Assembly: GCA_017539645.1 (NCBI GenBank)
Contig: JAFYCM010000069.1
Span: 1 to 34,547 of the forward strand
Direction: 5' to 3'
DNA: 34,547 bases
From: Bacteroidales bacterium
GTDB lineage: Bacteria; Bacteroidota; Bacteroidia; Bacteroidales; Marinilabiliaceae
Shown: positions 24,313 through 33,192 of the stretch, in pieces
Numbering within the stretch: position 1 is the stretch's first letter
Layout: each line of letters starts with the position of its first letter
Made by a program: the position numbers and the translations under genes
Notes under the pieces: model-generated
Seen by the model: only the letters and a program-made list of their open reading frames with translations
Databases searched by the model: none
What the model was told of the DNA's origin: nothing

Positions 24313-26145
24313 TTGCGATACTTCTTTAGTTTCCTCAGACGCTACTTGCCGCCATATAAGTCGAAGGTCGTTGTTACATTTCTATGCAACATAGCTTCGG
24401 CTATATTCTCCGTGATGTCGGTGGCGTTGCTCATACCTATTCTCGAAATAATTTTCCAGCAAGATAGCGAAGTGACTACGCTCATGCCATTCTCTATTGA
24501 CGGAGATATGAGCAAAGCGGCGGTGAACAACTTCTACTACTACGTAACGTATATAAAACTTACCTACGGAGCGGGATTTGCGTTGCTCTTCTCTGGCATA
24601 TTTATGATAATAGCCACTATGCTGAAATGCGGTATGGCCTATGCTGCGTCGTATTCCAACGTAGGTTTGCGCAATAATATGGTTCGCGATATTCGCCGCG
24701 AGATTTTTGCCAAGATTGTATCGCTGCCTGTTGGTTTCTTCAGCAACGAACGCAAGGGCGACATCATGCAGCGCGCTACTGGCGATGTGGCCGAGGTGGA
24801 AGGCTCGGTAATGTCATCGTTGGATATGTTCTTGAAGAATCCTGTGCTCATAATTGTTTACATCGTGTCGATGGCCATTATGAGTCCGCAGCTAACCATT
24901 TTTGCGTTCATCTTGTTGCCAGTAGCAGGTTCGCTAATCGGACGTGTGGGTAAATCGCTCAAGCGCCAATCGCGCGAAGGACAAGAGAAGATGGGTGTTT
25001 TGCTAGGCATACTTGAAGAGACTATTGGCGGATTGCGCGTGGTGAAGGCTTTCAATGCCGAGAAACACATCGTAAGTCACTATAGCGACGAGACGCAGTC
25101 GTATTGTAATATAGCAAAACGTCTCAGCCGCCGTCGCGACTTGGCTCACCCAATGAGCGAGTTCCTCGGCACCATAGTAGTTATCATAGTGGTATGGTTC
25201 GGCGGAACGCTCATTCTCAATGGCGATGGTTCGCTCACTGTGGCTAAGTTCCTTGCTTTCTTGGGTATATTCTATCAGATTATAAACCCAGCCAAGAACT
25301 TCTCAACGGCATTCTACAACATTCAGAAAGGTATGGCGGCTATGGAGCGCATCGACAAGATTCTTCTGGCCGACGACCATATTTTCGAGAATGCTAACGG
25401 TAAGCCAATCAAGCAGTTGCAAAACTGCATTGAATATCGCAACGTGACATTCTCATACAATGGCGAGATTGATGTGCTCAAGAACGTCAGCCTCACTGTA
25501 CCTAAAGGCAAGATGATCGCTCTCGTTGGTCAGAGTGGTAGTGGCAAATCTACCTTCGTCGACCTATTGCCGCGTTTTTGGGATATTACGCAAGGTGAGA
25601 TTCTTATCGATGGCGTAAATATCAAAGATTACCGTCTGCACGACCTCCGCGGCTTGATGGGTAACGTGAACCAAGATGCACTGCTCTTCAACGATACTAT
25701 TTATAATAATATCGCATTCGGTATAAGTAATGCCACGCAAGAGGATGTTGAGCGTGCGGCACGTATAGCCAACGCACACGAGTTTATTCTCGCTCAGCCC
25801 GAAGGCTATCAGACCAACGTAGGCGACCGCGGTTCGAAACTCTCGGGCGGTCAACGTCAGCGCATATCTATTGCGCGCGCCGTACTCCGCAACCCCGAAA
25901 TACTTATTCTCGACGAAGCCACCTCGGCACTCGACACCGAAAGTGAACGCCTTGTGCAAGACGCGCTCGAGAAACTGCTCGTGGGGCGTACGTCGCTCGT
26001 CATCGCACACCGCCTATCTACCATTCGAAATGCCGATTTGATTTGCGTATTCCACGAAGGTCAAATTGTAGAGACTGGCACTCATGACGAACTTGTGGCG
26101 CTTGGCGGCTACTACAAGAAACTTCACGATATGCAAGCACTATAA
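24313..26145 (+). CDS. MsbA-like ABC exporter (fused membrane and ATPase domains)
   Basis: 610 residues, a half-transporter that would dimerise in the inner membrane and export a lipid or hydrophobic compound. Six-helix transmembrane domain at about 15-320; Walker A GQSGSGKST at 406-414; signature LSGGQ at 510-514; Walker B ILILDE with D534/E535; switch histidine in IAHRLS. The start is a TTG: there is no in-frame ATG before the first membrane helix, the segment RYFFSFLRRYLPPYK is a natural N terminus, and the next Met (about residue 35) would delete most of that helix. Its place among purB, an EI24-like protein and a glycosyltransferase suggests envelope lipid transport. Confidence 0.9.
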   Translation: MRYFFSFLRRYLPPYKSKVVVTFLCNIASAIFSVMSVALLIPILEIIFQQDSEVTTLMPFSIDGDMSKAAVNNFYYYVTYIKLTYGAGFALLFSGIFMIIATMLKCGMAYAASYSNVGLRNNMVRDIRREIFAKIVSLPVGFFSNERKGDIMQRATGDVAEVEGSVMSSLDMFLKNPVLIIVYIVSMAIMSPQLTIFAFILLPVAGSLIGRVGKSLKRQSREGQEKMGVLLGILEETIGGLRVVKAFNAEKHIVSHYSDETQSYCNIAKRLSRRRDLAHPMSEFLGTIVVIIVVWFGGTLILNGDGSLTVAKFLAFLGIFYQIINPAKNFSTAFYNIQKGMAAMERIDKILLADDHIFENANGKPIKQLQNCIEYRNVTFSYNGEIDVLKNVSLTVPKGKMIALVGQSGSGKSTFVDLLPRFWDITQGEILIDGVNIKDYRLHDLRGLMGNVNQDALLFNDTIYNNIAFGISNATQEDVERAARIANAHEFILAQPEGYQTNVGDRGSKLSGGQRQRISIARAVLRNPEILILDEATSALDTESERLVQDALEKLLVGRTSLVIAHRLSTIRNADLICVFHEGQIVETGTHDELVALGGYYKKLHDMQAL

Positions 26146-26157
26146 ATATTTACGAAT

Positions 26158-26907
26158 ATGTTTGAAGGTCTGCGACTTACACTCTCGTCAATATCCTATA
26201 TACGCCAACATCGTTTGGGTGGTATTTATATTTATACCATACTTATAGGCATAGCGTTCACCATCCTCTGCAGTTTTCTGATGCGGTGGGGCGCGAATAG
26301 TATCTACGATTGGGTGTCGCAGTCGACTATAGCCGATGATATGCCCACGTTGCACACCGTGATTTCGTACAGTGCATACATACTCTCGTGGGTGCTGATG
26401 CTCTTGCCATACGTAGTTTTGGGTGCAACAATAATCTTAGTGATTATGGGCCCTACGCTGAGCATAATAGCGCAAAAAACTATTGCAGTGGAGACGGGCG
26501 CAAAACCTTCGTCGCAAAGTTTGTGGCACAATATCGTGCGTACGGTGGTAGTTGTGGCAGTGAACTCCCTAATGCAGCTGTCGATACTTGTGTTGCTCTT
26601 CATAATAGGCTTCTTCGTCGGTCCTCTAAAAATATTTATACTGCCGCTGACGTTGGCTGTGAACGCCTATTTCTACGCCATGTCGATGGGCGACTACGCT
26701 ATGGAGTGGCTCAACATGACACCATCGGAGAGCCGTCGCTACTGCCACAAGAATATGTTTCGCTACATAGGCCTCGGCTTGCCATTCGCGCTGCTTATGC
26801 TCATCCCGTTCGTAGGCTCGTTCTTGGCATTGCTCATAGCACCCGCTACTACAGTGGCTTGTGCGCGAAATTTTTATCAGAATAAAGACAATAATAATCA
26901 AGCATAA
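26158..26907 (+). CDS. EI24-like integral membrane protein
   Basis: 249 residues with about four to five hydrophobic regions (roughly 22-44, 70-105, 125-165, 198-235). The opening LRLTLSSISYIRQHRLGG and the late segment LGLPFALLMLIPFVGSFLALLIAPATTVACAR match the EI24/CysZ-like family, whose bacterial members include a sulfate permease but are mostly uncharacterised. It lies 12 bp after the ABC exporter gene, and its stop overlaps the next start by one base (TAATG), so translation is likely coupled to the glycosyltransferase. Sulfate transport is not supported by the neighbours. Confidence 0.7.
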   Translation: MFEGLRLTLSSISYIRQHRLGGIYIYTILIGIAFTILCSFLMRWGANSIYDWVSQSTIADDMPTLHTVISYSAYILSWVLMLLPYVVLGATIILVIMGPTLSIIAQKTIAVETGAKPSSQSLWHNIVRTVVVVAVNSLMQLSILVLLFIIGFFVGPLKIFILPLTLAVNAYFYAMSMGDYAMEWLNMTPSESRRYCHKNMFRYIGLGLPFALLMLIPFVGSFLALLIAPATTVACARNFYQNKDNNNQA

Positions 26908-27650
26908 TGGATCTTGTAATCATTCCCACTTACAACGAAAAGGAGAATATCAATGCAATCATCAGTGCAGTGTTTACGCTGCCTGTAGAGTACCACATAC
27001 TTATAATCGATGACGGTTCGCCCGACGGCACTGCCGACATCGTTCGCGATTTGATGACGAAATATTCCGACCGCCTATTTATGATAGAACGCTCGGGCAA
27101 ACTTGGCTTAGGAACGGCCTATTTGCGTGGCTTCGAATGGGCTGTGGAACATAAATATGACCTTATCTACGAGATGGACGCCGATTTTTCGCATCCTCCC
27201 AAGGATTTGCTCAAACTCCACGAGGCATGCACCGACGGTGGCGCCGACCTCGCCATTGGTTCGCGCTATATCTCAGGTGTCAATGTGGTTAATTGGCCTA
27301 TTGGTCGTGTGTTGATGTCGTATTTCGCTTCGGTATACGTACGCTTCGTAACTGGTATGAAGATTATGGACACCACAGCGGGCTTCAAATGCTACACGCG
27401 TAAGGTGCTCGAAACCATTCCGCTCGATAAAATTCAGCTCAAAGGCTACGGCTTTCAGATAGAGATGAAGTTCACCGCTTGGAAATACGGATTCAACATT
27501 GTGGAAGTGCCAATCATCTTCACTGACCGCAAACAAGGCTCGTCCAAGATGTCTGGCGGAATATTCAACGAAGCTGTTTGGGGCGTCATAGGTATGAAGA
27601 TTCGCAGTTTGTTCCGTAGTTATAAACGTAAAGAGACTACTGCGGAGTAA
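26907..27650 (+). CDS. Polyprenol-phosphate sugar synthase-like family 2 glycosyltransferase
   Basis: 247 residues, GT-A fold with no membrane helices. Motifs: VIIPTYNEKENI (4-15), IIDDGSPDGT (33-42), the metal-binding DAD at 91-93 in EMDADFSHPP, GSRYI, and KGYGFQIEM. The length and the DADFSHPP motif are those of dolichol/polyprenol-phosphate mannose synthases without the C-terminal membrane domain. It probably transfers a hexose from a nucleotide sugar to a polyprenyl phosphate, supplying glycans made outside the cytoplasm. Start overlaps the upstream stop by one base; pyrC follows after 18 bp. Confidence 0.9.
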   Translation: MDLVIIPTYNEKENINAIISAVFTLPVEYHILIIDDGSPDGTADIVRDLMTKYSDRLFMIERSGKLGLGTAYLRGFEWAVEHKYDLIYEMDADFSHPPKDLLKLHEACTDGGADLAIGSRYISGVNVVNWPIGRVLMSYFASVYVRFVTGMKIMDTTAGFKCYTRKVLETIPLDKIQLKGYGFQIEMKFTAWKYGFNIVEVPIIFTDRKQGSSKMSGGIFNEAVWGVIGMKIRSLFRSYKRKETTAE

Positions 27651-27668
27651 AAACGTAAAACGTTGGGT

Positions 27669-29006
27669 ATGAGAATACTTATAAAAGATATACAACTCGT
27701 CAACGAAGGCGCAACGCGACGTGCTTCGGTGCTTATCGAAGATGAGTATATCAAAGCCATTTTGCCCGTCAGTGCGCAGGTAGATGCCGATGTTGTCATT
27801 CGCGAGAAGGATTGCCTTCTTCTGCCCGGCGCCATCGATGACCAAGTGCATTTTCGCGAACCTGGGTTGACGCACAAGGCTGATATTCAGAGTGAATCGC
27901 GTGCGGCAGTGGCTGGCGGCGTAACTACTTTTATGGATATGCCCAATACCGTGCCCAACACCACAACCGTTGAAGCGCTTGAGCAGAAATACGAACGCGC
28001 GGCGCAAACGTCGGTGGCGAATTACTCGTTCTACATAGGTGCTACCAACGACAACCTTGCCGAAGTTACTTCCGTCGACTATCGCAAAGTGTGTGGCATA
28101 AAGGTGTTTATGGGTTCGTCTACGGGCAATATGCTTGTGGATAACGACAAGGCGCTTGCCGCTCTCTTCGAGGCTCATCCGGCGCTTATAGCTACCCACT
28201 GCGAAGACGAGCAGACTATTCAGCGCAACCTTGCTGAGGCTAAAGCTAAGTATGCCGATAGCCCCAATATTCCTTGGAGACTTCATAGCCAGATTCGTTC
28301 GGCGGAGGCTTGTTTCCTCTCGTCGCAAAAGGCGGCGACGCTTGCTCGTAAGTATGGCGCGCGACTACATATTTTGCACCTCTCTACGGCTCAAGAAATA
28401 GCGCTCTTAGATACTGGTACGCTTGCCGATCGCCACGTCACGGGTGAGGCCTGCGTGCATTATCTGCTCTTTAGCGACGCCGACTACGACACTCTTGGCG
28501 AACGTATAAAGTGGAATCCTGCCATCAAGACGGCTGCCGACCGCGATGCACTGCGCAAAGCAGTTGCCGAGGGCGTTATCCCTGTTGTAGCAACCGACCA
28601 CGCACCTCACACACGTGGCGAGAAGTTCGGCAACAACTTCTTCAGCACACCTTCGGGCGGACCAATGGTGCAGCACTCATTGCCTATGATGCTCGACCTC
28701 GCTGCTGAAGGCTTGTGGTCGTACGAGACAGTGGCTCAGCGTATGGCGCACAATCCAGCGGAACTTTTCCAAATTGAGCGTCGTGGTTTTATACGCGAAG
28801 GCTATTTTGCCGATTTGGTCATGGTTCGCAAGCAAGATTGGACTGTTACCGACGATAATGTACTATACAAATGCCAATGGTCGCCACTCAACGGTCACAC
28901 TCTGCATCATCAGGTAGTGCGCACGTTTGTGAATGGCAAAATTGCCTATGAACATGGCTATGTAAATAATGATGTTCGTGGCAAACGCCTGACGTTCAAT
29001 AGATAA
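27669..29006 (+). CDS. pyrC: Dihydroorotase
   Basis: 445 residues from the ATG at 27669 (a TTG two codons earlier is not needed). Closes carbamoyl-aspartate to dihydroorotate in pyrimidine synthesis. The amidohydrolase signatures are present: DDQVHFREPGLTHK (57-70), DMPNTVPNTTT, a lysine-containing KVFMGSSTGNMLVD strand, ATHCEDE, LHILHLST, and ATDHAPH with the catalytic aspartate. The first metal histidine of the usual HxH is Q59 here, a feature I recall in other Bacteroidetes dihydroorotases (for example Porphyromonas gingivalis), so it is probably lineage-typical and not decay. Sits between a glycosyltransferase and a lipoprotein gene in the same run. Confidence 0.92.
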   Translation: MRILIKDIQLVNEGATRRASVLIEDEYIKAILPVSAQVDADVVIREKDCLLLPGAIDDQVHFREPGLTHKADIQSESRAAVAGGVTTFMDMPNTVPNTTTVEALEQKYERAAQTSVANYSFYIGATNDNLAEVTSVDYRKVCGIKVFMGSSTGNMLVDNDKALAALFEAHPALIATHCEDEQTIQRNLAEAKAKYADSPNIPWRLHSQIRSAEACFLSSQKAATLARKYGARLHILHLSTAQEIALLDTGTLADRHVTGEACVHYLLFSDADYDTLGERIKWNPAIKTAADRDALRKAVAEGVIPVVATDHAPHTRGEKFGNNFFSTPSGGPMVQHSLPMMLDLAAEGLWSYETVAQRMAHNPAELFQIERRGFIREGYFADLVMVRKQDWTVTDDNVLYKCQWSPLNGHTLHHQVVRTFVNGKIAYEHGYVNNDVRGKRLTFNR

Positions 29007-29025
29007 TAAATATGTACATACATAT

Positions 29026-29562
29026 ATGAAAGCATACGTATCAATATTTATAATGTCCGTAGCAATGTTGGCGTGCAGTTGTGGCGGCGAGCAAAATAAG
29101 CCAGCAGAGAACTCAGCACCAACCACTTCGGGCGGTTTCGTAACAAGTGATAATTATGCCGACGATGTCGACACCATTTCGTTGGTCTGCGTAGATACCA
29201 TTCGTTACAACGTTTCGCTCATTCCAGAGGAGGACTACGAGAAGGATAACCTTCAGTATGTCAACCGTATGCAACTTGTTGATGCTATTTTCAACTCGAT
29301 ATATAGCGGTGCTGCGCGCGTATATAAATTTCGCGATGGTGCGCCAATAAGTATTGACGAAATACGCCAAACGGAGATTGAAGATCCGATGTTTCGCCGC
29401 AACCTTGTGTCGCTCTTGCAGTTCACCGAGGCGTGGGAATACGATGCCAAGCGCGTTGAGTTTCGCAAGCGCGTCATTTCGGTGCATGTGGCGTATGCAA
29501 TATTCCGCGAGGGTAAGTATGTGGGCAATCGCGCTGGACTTATAGTAATGATGAATAACTAA
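29026..29562 (+). CDS. Small lipoprotein, possibly GldN/PorN-like
   Basis: 178 residues. Signal peptide with lipobox cysteine at C17 (MLAC) or C19. A disordered Ser/Thr/Pro stretch to about residue 45 precedes a compact alpha/beta domain. The pattern LVDAIFNSIYSG, VYKFRDGAPIS, FTEAWEYDAKRVEFRKRV, ISVHVAYAI loosely recalls GldN/PorN, periplasmic ring proteins of type IX secretion, in which a similar WxxDxxR region is followed by a final beta-strand; I hold that comparison at low confidence. It lies 19 bp after pyrC and 10 bp before a GldE-like gene. Confidence 0.6.
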   Translation: MKAYVSIFIMSVAMLACSCGGEQNKPAENSAPTTSGGFVTSDNYADDVDTISLVCVDTIRYNVSLIPEEDYEKDNLQYVNRMQLVDAIFNSIYSGAARVYKFRDGAPISIDEIRQTEIEDPMFRRNLVSLLQFTEAWEYDAKRVEFRKRVISVHVAYAIFREGKYVGNRAGLIVMMNN

Positions 29563-29572
29563 GTAGATAGCA

Positions 29573-30826
29573 ATGGTGAATGTGTTCCTCATAGTGTCGA
29601 TGCTGATTTTCTCGGCATTCTTCTCGGCAGGCGAGATGGCATTCTTGTCGTCCAACAAGTTGATGCTTGAGATAAACCGCAAGCGCCACCCGCATTTTTC
29701 GCGCATCATAGATATTTTCAACGCCAATGCCTCCACGCTCATTGCCGTGATTTTGGTGGGCAATAACATAGCTATGGTAGTCTATGGCTTGGCTTTCGGT
29801 GAGGAATTTGCACAATTCTGCAACTTCAGTAGCGATGCTCTGACGCTACTTGCGCAAACGCTCGTATCTACGTTCATAATTATAATCGTAGCCGAGTTTC
29901 TGCCTAAGGCGCTCATACAGACCAATCCATCGGCAATGCTCAACGTGTTCTCCATGCCGTTGATGTTCTTCTACATTGTTTTCTATCCTATCGGACGCTC
30001 TATGCAGTGGCTTGCCGATATGATAATCAAAGGTTTGCTACCTACACGCAAAACCGAAGATGTCGACAAACAAGTTGGTCGCTTCGACCTCGATAAACTT
30101 CTCCGCACTCAAAGCGACGACAGCCACGAGTCCAACTCGCCCATCAGCCAAGAGGCAAAACTTATGCGCAACACGCTCGATTTTGCCAAAATCAAAGTCC
30201 GCGACTGTGCCATTCCGCGCACCGAAATTGTTGCTGTCGACGTCAACGAACCTGTGTCGGAGCTACACAAGCAGTTCATAGAGACGGGCTTCTCCAAGAT
30301 TCTTGTTTACGACGATACTATCGACAATATCATAGGTTTCGTGCACGTGTCGGCGGAGTTCCACCAAGCCAAGAGCATCCGCGCCATGATGTCGCCCATA
30401 GCTATTGTGCCTGAGACGATGGGCGCTAACAAACTGCTGAAGCTCTTCACGAGTCAGCATAAGAGTATTGCTCTCGTTGTAGACGAATTTGGCGGTACGG
30501 CAGGTATGATTACGCTCGAGGATGTGCTTGAAGAGATTTTCGGCGAGATAAACGACGAGCACGATGTGGCTGAATATGTAGAAAAACAACTCGGTGAAGG
30601 CGATTACATATTCTCTGGTCGCCTCGAGATTGACTATATCAACGACAAATACCACCTTGAACTCCCATCCGACGATGACTACGACACCATTGCCGGCTTG
30701 ATACTCCATACCACTCAGTCGATCCCCGACAGCAACGACGAGATTGACATCGACAAATTCCACTTCCGCATACTTATGGCGTCGCACACCAAAATAGAAA
30801 AGGTGCGTCTGACGATTACGAAGTGA
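29573..30826 (+). CDS. CNNM/CBS-domain membrane protein (CorC/HlyC family, GldE-like)
   Basis: 417 residues. The N-terminal CNNM (DUF21) domain with four hydrophobic segments within about 1-145 carries the family motif FFSAGEMAFLSSNK; a CBS pair spans about 190-310 (MRNTLDFAKIKVRDCAIPRT at its start); the CorC_HlyC domain is C-terminal (EYVEKQLGEGDYIFSGRLEI onward). Relatives export Mg2+/Co2+ or, in Bacteroidetes, are annotated GldE beside gliding/secretion lipoproteins. The gene ends the seven-gene run that began with purB. Confidence 0.88.
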   Translation: MVNVFLIVSMLIFSAFFSAGEMAFLSSNKLMLEINRKRHPHFSRIIDIFNANASTLIAVILVGNNIAMVVYGLAFGEEFAQFCNFSSDALTLLAQTLVSTFIIIIVAEFLPKALIQTNPSAMLNVFSMPLMFFYIVFYPIGRSMQWLADMIIKGLLPTRKTEDVDKQVGRFDLDKLLRTQSDDSHESNSPISQEAKLMRNTLDFAKIKVRDCAIPRTEIVAVDVNEPVSELHKQFIETGFSKILVYDDTIDNIIGFVHVSAEFHQAKSIRAMMSPIAIVPETMGANKLLKLFTSQHKSIALVVDEFGGTAGMITLEDVLEEIFGEINDEHDVAEYVEKQLGEGDYIFSGRLEIDYINDKYHLELPSDDDYDTIAGLILHTTQSIPDSNDEIDIDKFHFRILMASHTKIEKVRLTITK

Positions 30827-30898
30827 TCGGAATCTGGTAACTCCACTTTACGCGATAAAACAAAGGACTGATCCCCGAGACGGTCCTATATTCGTAAT

Positions 30899-30927
30899 TT
30901 GTAACTCATAATTACTTTTTACTTTTG
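30899..30927 (+). promoter_or_regulatory. Bacteroidetes promoter, TTG-N18-TACTTTTG
   Basis: The -33 TTG at 30899-30901 is 18 bp from the -7 box TACTTTTG at 30920-30927, 21 bp before the ATG of the OmpA-family gene. This is the best-spaced promoter in the window. Upstream, 30864-30868 (AGGAC) and 30883-30887 can form a weak hairpin at the end of the preceding operon. Confidence 0.6.
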
Positions 30928-30948
30928 TGGCACGCAATAACATAATCA

Positions 30949-32937
30949 ATGATGAATCGCATAATGATTGTAGCGGCTGCGTTGCTGGCGGCCGTAAACA
31001 TAAACGCACAATACGCAACCAAGGATAGACGTGCTATCCGCGCATACGAGGAAGCCGCTAATTACTACGAGTTTAGTAAATGGTCGGCAGCTCTAAATAG
31101 CCTCGAAATAGCTAAGCGCTCCGACCCTAAATTCACTGAAGCATACATACTTAGCTCCGAAATCTATTATAATATAAAGGAATACGACCGTCATCTCGAC
31201 GAGTTCTACAAAGCCATAAGCCTTGATAGTACGCGCTATGTGGCTGGCTATTTTCTTGCAGCCGAGAGCGCTTTTGAACTCGATCGTTTCGATACGGCGC
31301 TGTGGTTTTTGAGTAAATACAAACAGTTTTCCGCTGCCACAAAACGCAAGATGAGCTACGATGCTCAAGGCTTCGAGCGACGCATACGCTTTGTGCGCGA
31401 CATCATCAACAATCCCGTGCCGTTCAATCCGCGTCCTGCGTGCAAAACTCTCGATAAACCATACGACACGTACTTCCCAAGTCTCACACTCGATGGCAAT
31501 GAGATGGTAGTTACGATGCTCTTGCCGCGCGACACCTCAGCCTTCAAACGCGACCCACTGATGATGAAGCAACGCGGCGGTACATTCTTCCAAGAGGATT
31601 TCTACGCCGTGAAGAAGGTCAATGGCGAATGGCAAGCACCAACGTCGCTCACGAGCATAAATACCGATAGCAACGAGGGCGCGCAAGCTCTCTCTGCCGA
31701 TGGCAACTGGATGTTCTTCACTGCCTGCGGTCGCCCCGATTCCTATGGCAGCTGCGACCTCTATTTCTCTCGCCGCATTGCCTCGGGCTGGTCGAAACCA
31801 ATAAATGTTGGTGCGCCTATAAATACGTCGGGTTGGGAGTCGCAGCCCTGCTTCTCTGCCGATGGACAGACGCTCTATTTCGTTAGCAGTCGTCCAGGTG
31901 GTAAAGGCGGACGCGACATCTGGTGTTCGCAAATAACGGGCTTCCGTACCGATGGCCTGCCTCGATTCAGTATGCCTAAAAATTTGGGCGACTCTATAAA
32001 TACTCGTGGCAACGAATCGACGCCATTCTTGCACGCAGATGGCAGAACACTCTATTTCTCGAGCGATGGTCATCCGGGACTCGGCGGCGAGGATATTTTC
32101 TACTCGCAACTCAACGACTCGGGCGTCTGGTCGCGTCCGAAAAATATTGGATACCCAATAAATACTAAAGGCGACGACAATAGTCTGCGCGTGTCGGCCG
32201 ATGGCAAGACGGGCTATTATGCTTCTGAAGTTAAGACTAAATATGGAATGACACTCCGCGTGATGGAGTTTGATATGCCGCAGATTTCGCGTCCGAAGAT
32301 GACGCCATTCGTGAAGGGACATGTGTTCAATGCCAAGACGCAGAAACCAATTGGTGCGGAACTTGAACTCATCGACCTCGCTACTGGCAAATTGCAGACA
32401 CACGCATACTCGTCGGCGGCAAGTGGGGCATACATAGTTAACTTGCCTACAGGTCGCGATTATGCGCTGATAGTAAGCCACGAAGGTTACCTGTTCTTCT
32501 CGCAAAACTTCTCAACGGCAAACATCAGTGACCCATCTCAGACGATAATTCTCGACGTGCCGCTATCGCCAATAGTGAAGGACGAGAAAATTACGCTTCG
32601 TAACATCTTCTTCGATACCGATTCGGACGTACTGAAGGAGGAGTCGTTTATAGAACTTGGGCGCATTGTGGAATTCATGAAAAAGAATCCGAAAATACAT
32701 ATAGAAATTGGCGGACACACCGACAATGTCGGCTCGGCTGAATATAACCTGAAACTCAGTCAAGCCCGCGCCACTTCTACGAAAAACTACATTGTAGAAC
32801 ATGGCATCGACGCCAATCGCATAACATGTAAAGGATATGGACTTACACAGCCTATAGCTAAAAACACTACCGAACAAGGTCGCGCGCTCAACCGCCGAAT
32901 AGAAGCCAAAGTGGTTAAGATTGTCGATAGCCACTAA
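30949..32937 (+). CDS. PorE-like OmpA-family protein (TPR, PD40 propeller, CarboxypepD_reg-like, OmpA)
   Basis: 662 residues. The signal peptide ends at INAQ (residues 18-21). Domain order: TPR-like helices (about 25-135, RAYEEAANYYEFSKW), a PD40/WD40-like beta-propeller (about 165-445, repeated LSADG, FSADGQTLYF and FLHADGRTLYFSSDG motifs), a carboxypeptidase-regulatory-like domain (about 450-545, GHVFNAKTQKPIGAELEL), and an OmpA peptidoglycan-binding domain (about 547-662, IEIGGHTDNVGSAEYN). This is the architecture of PorE, which ties the type IX secretion system to peptidoglycan; similar proteins also have other roles. It has its own promoter and a terminator, and sits near GldE-like and possibly GldN-like genes. 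Confidence 0.9.
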   Translation: MMNRIMIVAAALLAAVNINAQYATKDRRAIRAYEEAANYYEFSKWSAALNSLEIAKRSDPKFTEAYILSSEIYYNIKEYDRHLDEFYKAISLDSTRYVAGYFLAAESAFELDRFDTALWFLSKYKQFSAATKRKMSYDAQGFERRIRFVRDIINNPVPFNPRPACKTLDKPYDTYFPSLTLDGNEMVVTMLLPRDTSAFKRDPLMMKQRGGTFFQEDFYAVKKVNGEWQAPTSLTSINTDSNEGAQALSADGNWMFFTACGRPDSYGSCDLYFSRRIASGWSKPINVGAPINTSGWESQPCFSADGQTLYFVSSRPGGKGGRDIWCSQITGFRTDGLPRFSMPKNLGDSINTRGNESTPFLHADGRTLYFSSDGHPGLGGEDIFYSQLNDSGVWSRPKNIGYPINTKGDDNSLRVSADGKTGYYASEVKTKYGMTLRVMEFDMPQISRPKMTPFVKGHVFNAKTQKPIGAELELIDLATGKLQTHAYSSAASGAYIVNLPTGRDYALIVSHEGYLFFSQNFSTANISDPSQTIILDVPLSPIVKDEKITLRNIFFDTDSDVLKEESFIELGRIVEFMKKNPKIHIEIGGHTDNVGSAEYNLKLSQARATSTKNYIVEHGIDANRITCKGYGLTQPIAKNTTEQGRALNRRIEAKVVKIVDSH

Positions 32938-32939
32938 AC

Positions 32940-32985
32940 AGCATCGGAGGTTGCCTACGGCGCTTTGCAACGCGAAGATGCTTTT
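32940..32985 (+). terminator. Terminator-like hairpin after the PorE-like gene
   Basis: AGCATC (32940-32945) pairs with GATGCT (32977-32982) and GTTGC with GCAAC inside it, followed by a short T run (CTTTTA). The T tract is modest. Confidence 0.55.
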
Positions 32986-33150
32986 AGGTCTATGAATAGG
33001 AACGGTTAATAGCTCGGCAAAAACTGATTATGTCGGCTTCGTTCCGTGTAGTAATTATTATTATGAAAAACCTCAACGAAACCGCTCATTATCAGGCGAT
33101 TTTATACACTTTATAAGTAATAGCAATATTACAGACACTAAACGAATTAT

Positions 33151-33158
33151 TACTTTTG
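33151..33158 (+). promoter_or_regulatory. -7 box TACTTTTG for the sensor-regulator gene
   Basis: Exact TAnnTTTG match 34 bp upstream of the ATG at 33193. No well-placed TTG at -33. Confidence 0.45.
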
Positions 33159-33192
33159 ACAAGAAAACTGCATGCATTTACCACAATATCTC

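Noticed and set aside
27834-27860. Loss of the first metal-binding histidine in dihydroorotase (DDQVHF) as a sign of inactivation
   Set aside because: The remaining active-site motifs are intact, and I recall the same DDQVHFREPG in other Bacteroidetes dihydroorotases, so it is probably lineage-typical.
27273-28328. 351-residue minus-strand open frame opposite the glycosyltransferase and pyrC
   Set aside because: Lies antisense across two confident genes and has no recognisable domain or signal.
31537-32505. 322-residue minus-strand open frame opposite the PorE-like gene
   Set aside because: Arg/Ile-rich shadow caused by the codon bias of the sense gene.
33063-33116. 17-codon open frame MKNLNETAHYQAILYTL before the sensor-regulator gene
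   Set aside because: No start-region signal and too short to support; could be chance in an AT-rich leader.
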